Assembly: GCA_033807695.1 (NCBI GenBank)
Contig: CM066301.1
Location: 4,650,001-4,714,000, forward strand
Source of the DNA: Daedaleopsis sinensis
Taxonomy: Eukaryota > Basidiomycota > Agaricomycetes > Polyporales > Polyporaceae
Direction: 5' to 3'
DNA: 64,000 bases
The notes under the pieces: generated by a model
Told to the model about the DNA's origin: nothing
What the model saw: only the letters and a program-made list of their open reading frames with translations
Databases searched by the model: none
In this document: in pieces, positions 45,131 through 58,472 of the stretch
Position numbering within the stretch: the first letter of the stretch is position 1
How the letters are laid out: each line of letters begins with the position of its first letter
Made by a program: the position numbers and the translations under genes

Positions 45131-47670
45131 ACACAATCAACATCGCCGTTGCACCTCGCTGCCGACGTCCTCTCTCGCCGTCCCCGCCGCCTGTCCCGCC
45201 CATCCCGCTCACTCATGCTCGCTTCCCCGCCATGCCGATCGTATTGGCATGGATCACCGACCGCTACATGGTACATCTGCCGCCCATATCCTGTCGATTC
45301 CGCCCTGTACTGACCGGACTTTTCGCATTTGAGCAGATGCCGGTGTGCCTGCATGAACGCATGCGAGGCACGGTCCTGCTGCAGGCTCACGCATCGTGAC
45401 ACATGCGATTCAAGACGCTACGGACGGTACGTACCGCTCCGTATCCGAGTCCATATGCACTTCATCTAACGAATTCGTCTATGTCCAGGTCCAGATCTCA
45501 GTCCGGCGCGTGCACGCGTCGCGTCCGGCGCACTCGTCGGTCTGCTAGAGCGTCGCAACGGTACGTCGCGCCCCTCGCGCCATCTCAGGAACATCTCCCC
45601 GGACGCTGACCTCCTCATTTGCAGGCTCGCGGGACCAGTCCCCCGTACAGAGACGTCGCATCCGGCGCACTCGAAGTCGCCGGCGTAGCAGAACGCTGCC
45701 GCAAGGGTGCCAGTGAGTAGCGCTAGCGCTTCGCGTTCGAGTCTCAACATCTCCCCGGACGTTGACGTTGTTCCGTCTAGGTTCTCGCGCGGTTCCGAGC
45801 GTGAGCGGGGCTCGCGCGCGGGCATTCCGTCTGCCAGGTACGTGCGGCCCCATCCCCGTCCGCAGACTCTGACCCGGAGACCGTGCTGACATGTCCCGGC
45901 AGGTCGTCTTTCTCGTCTCGAACAGCCATGCCGGCACAGACCGACTCGACGTGCACGCCATGCCGGTCCCAAGCGAGTGAGTTGGTATCGAGTTCTCCGG
46001 CCCGGCTTCTTGTCGCGAGTTCTGACTAGTGTTTGTGGGTCACTGCCAGGAGGTGTCCGGGTGCGCACTGCGCGTCCCGGACGAGTCCGCAGCCGGCTCT
46101 GAGAGTCGAGTACACTGTACGAACCTCCCGCCGTGCCAGCTCGCATCGAGCTGACATCTATCTGCGCTCGCGATCGGACCCACCACTGGCAGCGCCGCAC
46201 GCAACGTAAGTGTACCCGTCCGTGTCTTGTCAGGCCCGAATCTCACTGACCACTGCAAAACTCAGACAGGACATCCAAGTCGCGCAGGGTGGCGAACCGA
46301 TCATGTATATATTGTTTACGCGTGCTCATACATAGTGTACATACGGTATGTAGTGCCGTGCGCACTCTCCCGGGTCCTCCGCTGACCTGCTCCCCGACAG
46401 CGTTGTTCGGGGACACACTCCTACACACTCCCGTCATCCGGCCGTCCGTCGCGCCGCTCGCACAGACGGTTCCGGCCGCCAGGCACGCGTCCGGGGCGTC
46501 CCCGCGGCGCCGCTGTCGCGAGACGGAGACATCAGCGACAGCCGCAGCTCGAGGCTGCACGTGTGCACATGGGCGGGCAGGTCTCCCCCGCCGGGGAAGG
46601 CTCGTCGGGTGCTCGTGGCCGTCGAGACGAGCTGTGGCGAGGAGCCTGAAGCCGCGGAGCGTGCGCGTGCGCGTTGAGCATGCACCCCAGCCCGTGGCTG
46701 GAAGCTGCCTGTACACAGCTGGCCGGCGGGCCCGACGCCGTCGTCCGCAAGGCCAGCTGAACTGCGCACGAGTCGCCGTCCGACGTCGGGCACGGCCGCC
46801 GTGCGCCCTCGACGAGCGGCGGGCGGCGGGCGGCGGCGGGTCGGGGGCGATGCGGCGCACATGTGCTGCGGTGTCCCGTAGGCTACTTAGAGCGACGCGT
46901 TCCGTGTGCTGTACGCCGATGAGACGCGCTTTGCGCGATGAGTGCCCGCTCCTTTTCGCCGCCGGCGCGAAGAGTCCGCGGCCGCGCCCAGGAGACGGCC
47001 GTCCCGCACACCCGGAGCGTGCCTACGACGGACGCACGGGTGTCCGGGGCGCGGAGGGGCGTGCTTCGTGAGTTCGACCTCGGTGCCGCCGCCGAGCTGC
47101 CCCGCCTGCGTGTTCACGCGTTCCACGGTCCGGACAGCGTCGGCAGTGTGTGCACGACGGTCGTCGAAGGTGTCTGTGTCGTAAGTTCGGGCAGAGCGGC
47201 GGTCTTGGAATGTGCACAGGGCCGAATTTCGAACATCGTGCTTCGGGCCTGTGCACACCTCGGCGACGGCCTACAACGTCTACGGATGCGTGCTGCATGG
47301 TGTGCGCAGCGCGGCGGGTAGTGGTTCGTACGGAGGAACGGACTCACCTCGAATCCCCATGAAATCGCTATGAACGCGATTTTCGCGACCTGCTCGGATC
47401 AGCCCGAGACCGGGCGCGCTCGGTGCGAAATGGTGACCGCATTCTGAAGATATGGGTTAGCACGAGAGAGCACGAGAGACGGATGAGATATGTCGGATCT
47501 TCCGACGTACCAGCCAGGGATCAGGGCGCGGCGGCGAAGCACAACGGCGGAGAGCACCGTCGGATGCCGTCGGAGAGTCGTTCAGACTCGTATCGAGTGG
47601 TCACGTCGCGTTCCGGGCGGGCAGGAGAGAGACGGTGACGGGCGAGTCGCACGGGCGGGAAAGAGCAATG

Positions 47671-47694
47671 AAATCGGCTTGTTTGAGCCGATTT
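47671..47694. other. perfect hairpin near the unit junction, copy 1
   Basis: AAATCGGCT, a 6-nt loop, then AGCCGATTT: a 9-bp perfect stem about 36 bp before the copy 1/copy 2 junction. It is repeated identically at 58449-58472. Confidence 0.65.
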
Positions 47695-48395
47695 TGAAAG
47701 TCGTCCGGACGTCGCGCGATTGGGAGGGATTGTTCCCCATGCCGGCCAAGCAAGCAGCCCGTCGACGTCAGTCAGCTCATGATCGAGAGGTGCTTGGAGG
47801 CGAAGCTCACCGGTCATTCAATTGCGAGTCGGTGCACGGTGCATCGAGGGGGGCACATGCATATGCACCGTCCGCTTGACAGCTGCGGGGCAAGAGTGCG
47901 TTTCCGATGCGTTCGAGGACGTGCCCACCGCCTTGCTTGCGTTCGGAATTGAAGAGGATCCTGCGGACAGCGGCTAGCACGCTAAACGCTTCAACCCGAT
48001 TCGAATTGAGCTCGAGGGCAGGAATAGGACTTACGAGAGGGCAGGCGGTCGTCGCACTGAGAAGAGTGGGGCAGGGGCGCCCCGGGTACGACGAGGCGGT
48101 ACGGCGGTGCAAACCTTGAGCTTGAGGCTATTGATTGTGGCCGACGGCGAGTACGACGGTCGTGGATTCGCGAGCACTCCGTGTTGATGCTGAGGGTGCC
48201 CAGAGTGTAAGTGAGCACTGTGAGGACCCGGTGCATTCAAGTCGATGCGAACTGCTCGAGTTATCAGAGGCTACGGCGAGAAGGAGGAAGTATAATCCCC
48301 ATGACCGCGCGAAGGACAGTCAGACGACTCGTGAATTTGTAGTAGCGTTGTGGCTTGGACAAGCTAGGCGCCGAGAAGGTCGGGGTTCGGCAGAA

Positions 48396-48415
48396 GGCGT
48401 GGTGAGAACCACGCC
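48396..48415. other. GGCGTGGT/ACCACGCC hairpin, copy 2
   Basis: Identical to the hairpin at 37644-37663. It serves as the intact reference for the broken third copy. Confidence 0.7.
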
Positions 48416-49206
48416 GAGTCGGCAAGGGCCCAGAGAGGGGACCCGCCTGGATCGCAGGTCCAGACCCTCCCCGGTCTCCTTCTAGCGATTGCCCACAACA
48501 TCGCACTGTGCAATGATGAACAGATCCCGGACATCGCAGTGCGGGATGGCGGGGGGCGATCGAGCTGGACGGCGGGCTCGTCGTCGGGCGCGTGGAGGGC
48601 TATCCTAGGACGTCGGGAGTAGTCGGAGATCGATAACGGCTGGCAGGTGCAACGTGTCCTGGGCTCTCGGGGGTGCGGACGGCGGGACGGAGGAGGAGGA
48701 CGGACGAGAAATGAGAGGAATCTTGTTTGCCGGTGGGGAGATCTGGGAGGAGTTGCGCGGTGCCTGATTGTTTGACTGCGAGGGTTGCGGGGTCCAGACC
48801 GCGGTCGACGACGGTCGAGACCGTTCCCATTCCCGGCCACAACACCCATGCGAGGGCCTGGACCGCGCCGACGCTGTCCAGTGAGCTCGTTGGTAGCAGA
48901 GTGTACAGAGGTCCAGAGGAGCTCCGGGGGCGGTATGGGATGCTCAAACGCACCCGGACGAGCTCAGAGGGATTCAAACCCCGAATGCGAATTTAGGGAG
49001 CGACAAAAGAAATAAGCCGGCCGGAGGAGGGAGTAAACGGCGGGGACGGAGGTGATGGGAAGCCGGATTTGGGTTGGGAGAGAGCCGGATCGGGTTCGGA
49101 TCTCGGCGAGAAGGGGGAGTCGGGACGAACACGGTGCTGCAAGGGATATCTTGAAGAGCTCGCTCTCGAGTGTTCGTCCTTCACCCCTCTTAACAGTCCA
49201 GACCAG

Positions 49207-51002
49207 ATGGATAACTCGTCCCAGTATCCGCCGCTCCAGAGGCAGCTCTTCCCCTCCTCCACCCTCCCGCCTCCTTCTCAATTACATCTGAACTCCTTTC
49301 CCCGCAACAACACCCTCCCGCCCATCTCCCATCTCCCCACCTCCTCCCGCTACCCGCCCCCGACCTACACACACCCCTCCCTCTCCTCCACCGCCTCTCC
49401 CCTCTCTGGCCACACACTTTCCAACTCATCCACCCTCCCCTGGTCGAATCAGCGCTCCAGCTCGCGCGACGACCACGTACCCATCCGCCGTCTCTCCGAA
49501 TCTCGACCAGAACGCGAAATGGCCCGCGACTCATCCCACGACCATCACATGTCCTCCTCCCATGTCAAGCATGAGCCCGAGGACAGCATGCCATCCACCT
49601 CAGACTTCGTCAAGAAGCTCTACAAGTGCGTATCTCACCGCATATACATCCGTCTACCGCCCTCTGACGCGCCACCCGGCCCTCCGAAGGATGCTCGAAG
49701 ACACCTCGTTCGCGGACGTCGTCGCATGGGGCCCAGGCGGCGACTGCTTCGTCGTCAAGGACATGAACGAGTTCACAAAGTCCATCCTCCCGCGCATGTT
49801 CAAGCACTCGAATTTCGCCTCCTTCGTCCGCCAGCTGAACAAGTACGACTTCCACAAAGTGCGTACCCCGATCGTCTGCGTATCGCAGCCCCCCTCGCGT
49901 GCTGCGTGCTGACGCCCCGCCGCCAGGTCAAGAACACAGACGACAACCAGTTTGGCGAACACGTGAGTTAGCATTCGTATCTTCTTTTCACGGTCCTCCT
50001 TCTCTTCGAACATGCGCCCGACTCCGCCGCGTAAACGTGCTTGACGCATCGAGGTACGACCAGGGGGCCGTCTGCGCAGCGCACGTAGCGCGGGCGACCC
50101 CTGCTTCTTTTTCCAGCACAGACTGCGGTCCCTCGATGCTTCACGCCGACGCCAGTTGTCCGGACGGGGTTCAGGCACATCGGTGACCTCCCCCACGGAC
50201 TACCTGCAGAACGTCGAGTTTCGTACATCGTCGATGCTCTGCCCTGGCTCTGTCGTGTCGACATTCGCGTTGGGCCGATGACGCACAGTAGCGCGTCATG
50301 GATGGACTGCTGGAGGGTATGAGCATATAATCGGCACCCGCGCGAATTCGCCGTCGCTTCCCTTGTCGTCGTGGTCGCACGCTCGGTATATGCGCCGCTC
50401 GGTATATGCGCTCCGTTTGCGGGTGTGGGTGCGCATATAGCCTGGCGCGATGTTTTCGTCGACGCGAGCTTCACAATTGTCAACTACTGCTGTTATGCGC
50501 CGTCGTACAGCAGTTGGCGTTCGTCCGACCAGACAGACAGTGTGCGGGCTTGAGAGGGGGCTCGGTATGCTTCGTATGCACTCCTCGGAGCATGAGGTTA
50601 GAGAGTGGATTACATTACCGCACCAGAGACCGACTCGATGTACGCGTTTCGTGGGGCTCTCGCACACGCGAGAGTCTGGACTATCCGTCGAACCGTGCTC
50701 CATTTCTCTCATAGCGCATCTCGCTCACACGTTGCCCCGCAGAGCTGGACATTCCGCCACCCCGACTTCCACGCAGACCGGCGAGACGCACTTGAGAACA
50801 TCAAGCGCAAGGTCCCTGCCGCACGCAAGTCCACGGGGCGCGGGGCGAACTCGCCCAGCCCGTCCTCCGCTGCGACCGTCGAGGTGCTCCAGTCGCAGCT
50901 CGACCGCATGGCCCGCGACCAGGAGGAGATGGCGGCGCACATCCGCTCCCTCGAGACCAACTACCAGAACGTGCTGTCAGAGATGGTCAACTTCCCACAG
51001 AG
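49207..51002 (+). CDS. HSF/Skn7-type transcription factor, N-terminal part (copy 2)
   Basis: Exons 49207-49625, 49690-49858, 49927-49962 and 50743-51002 have the same lengths as copy 1 (419, 169, 36 and 260 nt). Only a few residues differ, all outside the DNA-binding core ('SQYSPLQ' to 'SQYPPLQ', 'SRPDRE' to 'SRPERE'). The introns have drifted more: intron 3 is 780 bp against 832 bp. The putative donor after exon 4 reads TT in place of GT, so if that site is used in copy 1 it is lost here. As in copy 1, no receiver domain is found downstream. Whether either copy is expressed cannot be told from sequence. Confidence 0.7.
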
Positions 51003-51302
51003 TTTGGTTGCCGGTGGCGCCGCAATACGTGGGTGCGAGTGCGGGGCCGACGCACGCTGGGCGTCGCTGATGGCCGTGACGGGGCGAATTACCGAGCGCA
51101 GAATTAATGCGGGAGATAGGGAGTGCGCAGGGGCATATAGGTGTCGAGGGCGGGGGCAGGATATGGTGTGGGGTGGGGGACTCGGACAGGGAGCAGCAGT
51201 GTGTACATGGCAGGAAATATATTTTGTGGTGACTCTGCACAGTGCGCGGGAGACGAGCTCGAGTCTGAGCTCGAGGTACGGTACTCTATCTAGTCTACTC
51301 GA

Positions 51303-51425
51303 CACTCGCCGCACCCGCACCCGCACCCTCGCACTCGCACTCGCACTCGCACTCGCACTCACACTCGTACTCCTCCTGCACTCGCGCCCGCACTCCTCCT
51401 GCACCCGCACTCGACACTCCGGACC
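51303..51425. repeat. GCACTC minisatellite, copy 2
   Basis: Expanded relative to copy 1, with a longer pure run of gcactc hexamers and several gcaccc variants. Confidence 0.7.
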
Positions 51426-51829
51426 TCGCACACTCCACTCGTGCAGCAACAAGGCTCCCGCTCTAGCTGCACATCGCACCCGTACGCCTCCCGGGCCCGT
51501 ACTCGCTCGTCGCGACCTGTCGGCGGTGAGTAGACTCGCCAGCGCCTACATGTCCATATATGGACGGTGATCTCTGATGTTTCCCGACTCGCGCGTCTTG
51601 CTTCTGACCACCACGATCTCCGCCGCACGTCATCGCAGGACGTGCCCGGACGAGCTTACCGCCCCGAGCCACTTGCACGCTTGCAAGCGACCTGCAAAGC
51701 ACAGAATGGTGAGTCTCCGGGACCATGCAAGAGACTGAGGTACCGACTTACGTTCGCATATCAGTCCAAACTTGTTCAGCCGCGAGTCCCTCGCCTCTCG
51801 CTCGCTCTCCTTGTCCCTCGACACCGTCT

Positions 51830-52738
51830 CTCGCCGTCGTCCACCTTGACTGGCCACAGACCGAGCCGACAACTCACAGCCGGCGCGTGCGAACGCCTGA
51901 CTTCACGCGTCACCGGGCGTCGCTGTCTCAGCACGTCTCCCGCACTTCCTGTCCACAGCGGTCAGTCTCGTCTCAGCCATGAACTGCCATGGCACGTACC
52001 CGACCAGGACGTCGCGTCGCCGGCCTGCCAGCCATCATGCTAAGTCCGCTCTGTCCGCTCGCGAACGTCTCCGTTGCGCAGGTGAGCTCTCCCCGAGTAC
52101 TCACTGCTCCGGCGCCGTCCTTGTCTCTCGACGCCGTCTCCCGCTTGCCAGCCACATCCCCGTCCATCTCGACGGGCCACAGATCAAGGCCGACGACTCA
52201 CAGCCCCCGCGCGAGTGCGAACGCGCGACGCGTGACGTCACCGGCTGTCGCTCGTGCCGCATGCATGCGACATGTCCCCCGCACCTCTTCCACAGCGGTC
52301 AGTATCATCTCAGCCATAAACTGCCATGGCACGTACCCGACCAGGACGTCGCGTTGCCGGCCTGCCAGCCATCATGCTAAGTCCGCTCTGTCCGCTCGCG
52401 AACGTCTCCGTTGCGCGGGTGAGCTCTCCCCGAGTCCTCACTGCTCCGGCGCCGTCCTTGTCTCTCGACGCCGTCTCCCGCTTGCCAGCCACATCCCCGT
52501 CCATCTCGACGGGCCACAGATCAAGGCCGACGACTCACAGCCCCCATGCGAATGCGAACGCGCGACGCGTGACGTCGCCGGTCGTCGCTCGTGCGACACG
52601 TCCCCCGCACCCTGTGCACAGCGCTCAGCATCCGAGTCGTCTCCGCCATCAACGGCCATGCCACGTACCTAGACAAGTCGTCGTGTCGCCACCCTGCTAT
52701 GTCTGCTCTGTCCGCTCACGGACGTCGCTGCTGTGCAG
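51830..52738 (+). repeat. internal ~340-bp tandem repeat, copy 2
   Basis: Three units with gtgagctctc junctions at 52082, 52419 and 52739 (periods 337 and 320 bp). Units 1 and 2 are more alike here than in copy 1, which suggests local homogenisation. Confidence 0.8.
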
Positions 52739-53040
52739 GTGAGCTCTCTCGGAAGCAGACCCTGAGCAGAGCCGCAGTATTACTGCTGATGGCTCTGTCC
52801 GATGTCAAGATACGTACGTAACTGCGCTAAGTCGCCACTCTCAGACCTCCTGCTTCTCGTACGAAGGTCCACGACGTCCAGGTATGTTCATGTGGCAAGA
52901 TCATCCTCGATGACCACCGTTTTGCACGCTGGGAGCACCAGACAGCCTGCTGAGGTTCGAAGTCCCGTAAGTACGCGCTCACTCGAGTTGTTGAGCACAT
53001 GACAGACCTTCATGTGAGTGCGAAGAGACCAGGACGTCAG

Positions 53041-53525
53041 CGATGACATTGACCGCGCTCTCATCGCCCGGAATGGCGAGTTGTCCGTGCACGAACATCC
53101 TGCGGACCACAGAAGGTAAGTCGCCGTGAACGCTCGAAAGAAGAACATGACAATTCATGTCCCCGCCATGTGCACCCCGAATCCTACACCGTCCGCGTTG
53201 CTCTGCCTCGTTTGGCCCGCCGGGAATGCTAGTAGATGGTCAGTCAACTGTAATGCTCATGAGGGCGGTGTACATACCTACAGAGAGCGTGACCAGCCTT
53301 CGGAAACACAACAGCCGAGCCATGCGCGATCAACACGGTGCGTACACATCTTCAAACGCTCCCCAATCTGCGTGACACGCCGTCAGCAACAGTCTCGTCC
53401 ATGAACGAAAGAACGAGGTGCGTACCTTGCAAAGCACAGCTATGCATCGCGATCTAACCTTCTTGACTGTGACACAGTACACCGAAGCTGCACAGCTGCT
53501 CGCATTGCTCGCCGGCGAGCACTGA
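53041..53525 (+). CDS. unrecognised intron-rich coding chain, 3' part (copy 2)
   Basis: The four exons 53041-53115, 53284-53337, 53393-53417 and 53478-53525 repeat those at 42321-42805 with a constant offset of 10720. No change is seen in the exons. One base differs in the last intron (about 53443). A site further upstream that would be a donor in copy 1 (gtacgt at 42090) reads atacgt here. Confidence 0.35.
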
Positions 53526-55769
53526 GAGCTACCAGAACGCGATGGTCGGCGTAACGAGGCCTCGGGAACCTTCGACAGAGTACGGAGAGGTTGCCGTCCG
53601 TGCGAAGGCGGCTGTTGGTCCTGAGAGTGGAGGGCATCGAGCTGGCTTGCCAGATGAGACGTACAAACGCGTCCTCGACGCGTCGACACGTCCGGGAGGC
53701 CTGGAGAGACCGCCGGGTTATGCTCTGCTGTCGGTGAGGACAATAGTCTGTCATCCCCACTGGGCTGAACGCGTCAGGACTGAACGCAGGCGTGTAGGCA
53801 GAGAGTAGCACGCTCACGGGGCTGGAGGACGTGCAGTCATGACTGTTTTGTTCTGGCATGTTCGGCGAGGTGGAGAGGTGGAAATGCGACAGGTTCGAGA
53901 CGCGTGGGGGTATCTGCGAGGGAATTGTTGATGTTCTGGGTGTGTGAGTGTAGCAGGGAGTAGAAAGAGAACACGAACAGCCTCCCGGGTGTCTGGGCCC
54001 ACGTTCCAGTCGCCCAATGACCGAAGACCCCGGGGGTAAAATTTACTGTTCGGATCCATGCATAATGAGACTCTCCGTGCCGCTTTACTTTCCCACCGCG
54101 GCACAACCCATCTGCTGCATGGTCGTTCATCCTCAGCTCCAGTCTGCTGTATGTCTAAGTCAGGATATATTTCATCTGCCATGCAGTCGAGCAGGAGAGG
54201 AATCTGCGCACAAGGAGAGAGATCTCTTCGTGCGCAAGGGTTCCTACCCTGCTCAGTTCCGGTCCGTACACCGTCCAAAAGCTTCCATGCAGTGCTTGCA
54301 GCCGAACATGGTCGCTATGCCGTCCACCCTCCGAGGACACCGCTGAATGATATTATGTACAGGTCTCGAGTTTCCAGGCGACACTGCACTCTCCATGGGA
54401 CAGTAGTGCTCGACACATCCCCAGCACACAGAGTATGATATCCAGCAGCAACCAAGGTCTCTGGGCAGTGGATATGGTTGAAAGGAATGCAGGCAGGCGG
54501 CACATCCGCATCAGTCAAGAATATCTTTGACTCCACGGTGCCCGGGAACGCCGGGTCTAGAACTTTCCGCGCTCTGGGCGGAAAGCACATCCTGTTCGCG
54601 TCCATGCCTGAACAAGTTACAGGCGCGGAGTGACGTCGACACTCACATGGAGCATCCGGCTGAGGAGTGCCGCCGCACCTCATGAGGCAGTCCATCGGCG
54701 GCTTCTCTGCGGCGGCCTGCATGCAGAATTGCTCCTGCATCCAGCAGAAATTGGCTCATACACCTGTCCAGTCCCCTGCAACAGAGATAATGCTGTGAAT
54801 TCGGGAGTAACTCAGGAATTAAAGCTAGTACTATACGGTACACTACTAGTACTATGTCTGTCAAAACATGGCTGTTACACATTGCCTTTTGCCTACAGGA
54901 ATATGGATAAAAATCCTTCGTGTACTCAAGATGCGCACACATACTAGTAGTCTTGCAGCAGGACAGAATGTCCAGCACAGCGGCGCATGCAGGAGCGGCG
55001 GCGGACACTCGAATGGGAAGTGGCGCGGACGAGCGCCAGTCGAGCTCGGATAGCGCGGTGTGCCAAATGCGGATAGTCGTACTCAACGCCGAGCGTTTAT
55101 CTCTCTCTTCCTTCCTCCGCGATCTCTGGCAGAAACTGACACAGTCCGCTCAGCACGCTGAATCCCGGGATACAAACCTACAAATCGGACTATACTACAG
55201 CCTGAAGAGCTGAAATGATGTAGAGTTGTACTATTCTGCACGTAAGTCTCGTATATTAGTGTTTGCATCTAAAACTGCGAGATTACTGATCACTGAGTGA
55301 TTTCTACAGAACCATGCACCTGAAACTAGCCAGAAAAAGCCCCGCGTCTAGCGCCAGTAACTCTCCGGTACGATCTGATCTCTTCGGCCACTCCCGACTG
55401 CACCGAGACGGCCAGAACGCTGCAAACGGCCTTATCCACGCGGGACCCTGTCCTCGAGCCTCATCCGCCCCAAAATACGACAGCATCGTGACAGGAATTG
55501 TGCCAGACACTAGCCGAGCGCCCACGCCACACTTCCATGCTCATTTGGGCTCGGATCCTGCGGCACACCCGTGCACACGCGCAGGGTCTTGAGTCTTCCC
55601 CTCCTCCCTATCCCCCGTGCCGCATCCTGGTTGGTCCCGCCTCCCGCTCGCTCGAGCATGCGTGGGAAGTGCGTCTCCATCACGTTTACACGCGTGACCG
55701 TGGGGTCTGCGCACGGGCCAGGCTGGAGAGATACAAGTACCTCTGCAGCCTCCTCGAGTCCGACCAGCA

Positions 55770-55850
55770 CTCTCTCTCCCCCTCTCCCCTCTCCCCTCTC
55801 CCCTCTCCCCTTCCCCCTCTCCCCTCAGCCCTTTCCCCTCACTTCCCCCT
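55770..55850. repeat. CCCCTCT-type pyrimidine minisatellite, copy 2
   Basis: About ten bases longer than in copy 1. Two frames split here what is one long frame in copy 1. Confidence 0.7.
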
Positions 55851-58448
55851 CACTCTCATACACAATCAACATCGCCGTTGCACCTCGCTGCCGACGTCCT
55901 CTCTCGCCGTCCCCGCCGCCTGTCCCGCCCATCCCGCTCACTCATGCTCGCTTCCCCGCCATGCCGATCGTATTGGCATGGATCACCGCCCGCTACATGG
56001 TACGTCTGCCGCCAATATCCTGTCGATTCCGCCCTGTACTGACCGGACTTTTCGCATTTGAGCAGATGCCGGTGTGCCTGCATGAACGCATGCGAGGCAC
56101 GGTCCTGCTGCAGGCTCACGCATCGTGACACATGCGATTCAAGACGCTACGGACAGGTACGTACCGCTCCGTATCCGAGTCCATACGCACTTCATCTAAC
56201 GAATTCGTCTATGTCCAGGTCCAGATCTCAGTCCGGCGCGTGAACGCGTCGCGTCCGGCGCACTCGTCGGTCTGCTAGAATGTCGCAACGGTACGTCGCG
56301 CCCTTAGCGCCATCTCAGGAACATCTCCCCGGATGCTGACCTCCTCATTTGCAGGCTCGCGGGACCAGTCCCCCGTACAGAGACGTCACATCCGGCGCAC
56401 TCGAAGTCGCCGGCGTAGCAGAACGCTGCCGCAAGGGTGCCAGTGAGTAGCGCTTCGCGTTCGAGTCTCAACGTCTCCCCCGGGACGTTGACGTTGTTCC
56501 GTCTAGGTTCTCGCGCGGTTCCGAGCGTGAGCGGGGCTCGCGCGCGGGCATTCCGTCTGCCAGGTACGTGCGGCCCCATCCCCGTCCGCAGACTCTGACC
56601 CGGAGACCGTGCTGACATGTCCCGGCAGGTCCGTCACCGTCGTCGTTCCCGTCTCGAACAGACATGCCGGCACAGACCGACTCGACGTGCACGCCATGCC
56701 AGTCCCAAGCGAGTGAGTTGGTATCGAGTTCTCTGGCCCGGCTTCTTGTCGCAAGTTCTGACTAGTGTTTGTGGGTCACTGCCAGGAGGTGTCCGGATGC
56801 GCACTGCGCGTCCCGGACGAGTCCGCAGCCGGCTCTGAGAGTCGAGTACACTGTACGAACCTCCCGCCGTGCCAGCTCGCATCGAGCTGACATCTATCTG
56901 CGCACGCGATCAGACCCACCACTGGCAGCGCCGCACGCAACGTAAGTGTACCCGTCCGTGTCTTGTCAGGCCCGAATCTCACTGACCACTGCAAAACTCA
57001 GACAGGACATCCAAGTCGCGCAGGGTGGCGAACTCAACATGTATATATTTAGTACGCGTGCTCATACATAGTGTACATACGGTATGTAGTGCCGTGCGCA
57101 CTCTCCCGGGTCCTCCGCTGACCTGCTCCCCGACAGCGTTGTTCGGGGACACACTCCTACACACTCCCGTCATCCGGCCGTCCGTCGCGCCGCTCGCACA
57201 GACGGTTCCGGCCGCCAGGCACGCGTCCGGGGCGTCCCCGCGGCGCCGCTGTCGCGAGACGGAGACATCAGCGACAGCCGCAGCTCGAGGCTGCACATGT
57301 GCGGGCAGGTCTCCCCCGCCGGGGAAGGCTCGTCGGGTGCTCGTGGCCGTCGAGACGAGCTGTGGCGAGGAGCCTGAAGCCGCAGAGCGTGCGCGTGCGC
57401 GTGCGCGTTGAGCATGCACCCCAGCCCGTGGCTGGAAGCTGCCTGTACACAGCTGGCCGGCGGGCCCGACGCCGCCGTTCGTCGTCCGCAAGGCCAGCTG
57501 AACTGCGCACGAGTCGCCGTCCGACGTCGGGCACGGCCGCCGTGCGCCCTCGACGAGCGGCGGGCGGCGGGCGGCGGCGGGTCGGGGGCGATGCGGCGCA
57601 CATGTGCTGCGGTGTCCCGTAGGCTACTTAGAGCGACGCGTCCGTGTGCTGTACGCCGATGAGACGCGCTTTGCGCGATGAGTGCCCGCTCCTTTTCGCC
57701 GCCGGCGCGAAGAGTCCGCGGCCGCGCCCAGGAGACGGCCGTCCCGCACACCCGGAGTGTGCCTACGACGGACGCACGGGTGTCCGGGGCGCGGAGGGGC
57801 GTGCTTCGTGAGTTCGACCTCGGTGCCGCCGCCGAGCTGCCCCGCCTGCGTGTTCACGCGTTCCACGGTCCGGACAGCGTCGGCAGTGTGTGCACGACGG
57901 TCGTCGAAGGTGCCTGTGTCGCCGTCGATCGCACCTGGGGACCGGGTCCGGCTGTGTCGTAAGTTCGAGCTGAGCGGCGGTCTTGGAATGTGCACAGGGC
58001 CGAATTTCGAACATTGTGCTTCGGGCCTGTGCACACCTCGGCGACGGCCTACAACGTCTACGGATGCGTGCTGCATGGTGTGCGCAGCGCGGCGGGTAGT
58101 GGTTCGTACGGGGGGACGGACTCACCTCGAATCCCCATGAAATCGCTATGAACGCGATTTTCGCGACCTGCTCGGATCAGCCCGAGACCGGGCGCGCTCG
58201 GTGCGAAATGGTGACCGCATTCTGAAGATATGGGTTAGCACGAGGGAGGACGAGAGACGGATGAGATATGTCGGATCTTCCGACGTACCAGCCAGGGATC
58301 AGGGCGCGGCGGCGAAGCACAACGGCGGAGAGCACCGTCGGATGCCGTCGGAGAGTCGTTCAGACTCGTATCGAGTGGTCACGTCGCGTTCCGGGCGGGC
58401 AGGAGAGAGACGGTGACGGGCGAGTCGCACGGGCGGGAAAGAGCAATG

Positions 58449-58472
58449 AAATCGGCTTGTTTGAGCCGATTT
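58449..58472. other. perfect hairpin near the unit junction, copy 2
   Basis: AAATCGGCT, loop TGTTTG, AGCCGATTT, the same as at 47671-47694. Here it lies about 85 bp before the copy 2/copy 3 junction. Confidence 0.65.

Larger units (their letters stand above)
36964..47730 (+). repeat. large tandem repeat, copy 1 (about 10.8 kb)
   Basis: The whole block recurs head to tail from 47731, and its first ~690 bp a third time from 58558. Matching landmarks: 'gctcaccggtcattcaattg' at about 37046, 47807 and 58650; the HSF-type gene at 38455 and 49207; the zone at 42069 and 52789; the hairpin at 47671 and 58449. Offsets range from 10720 to 10780 because of scattered indels. By eye the copies are about 97-99% identical, so the duplication is recent. 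Confidence 0.95.

Noticed and set aside
44593..45399. 268-codon plus-strand frame rich in Ser, Pro and His
   Set aside because: In the second repeat copy one extra base and a minisatellite length change split it into two frames. It also crosses the pyrimidine tract and has no domain.
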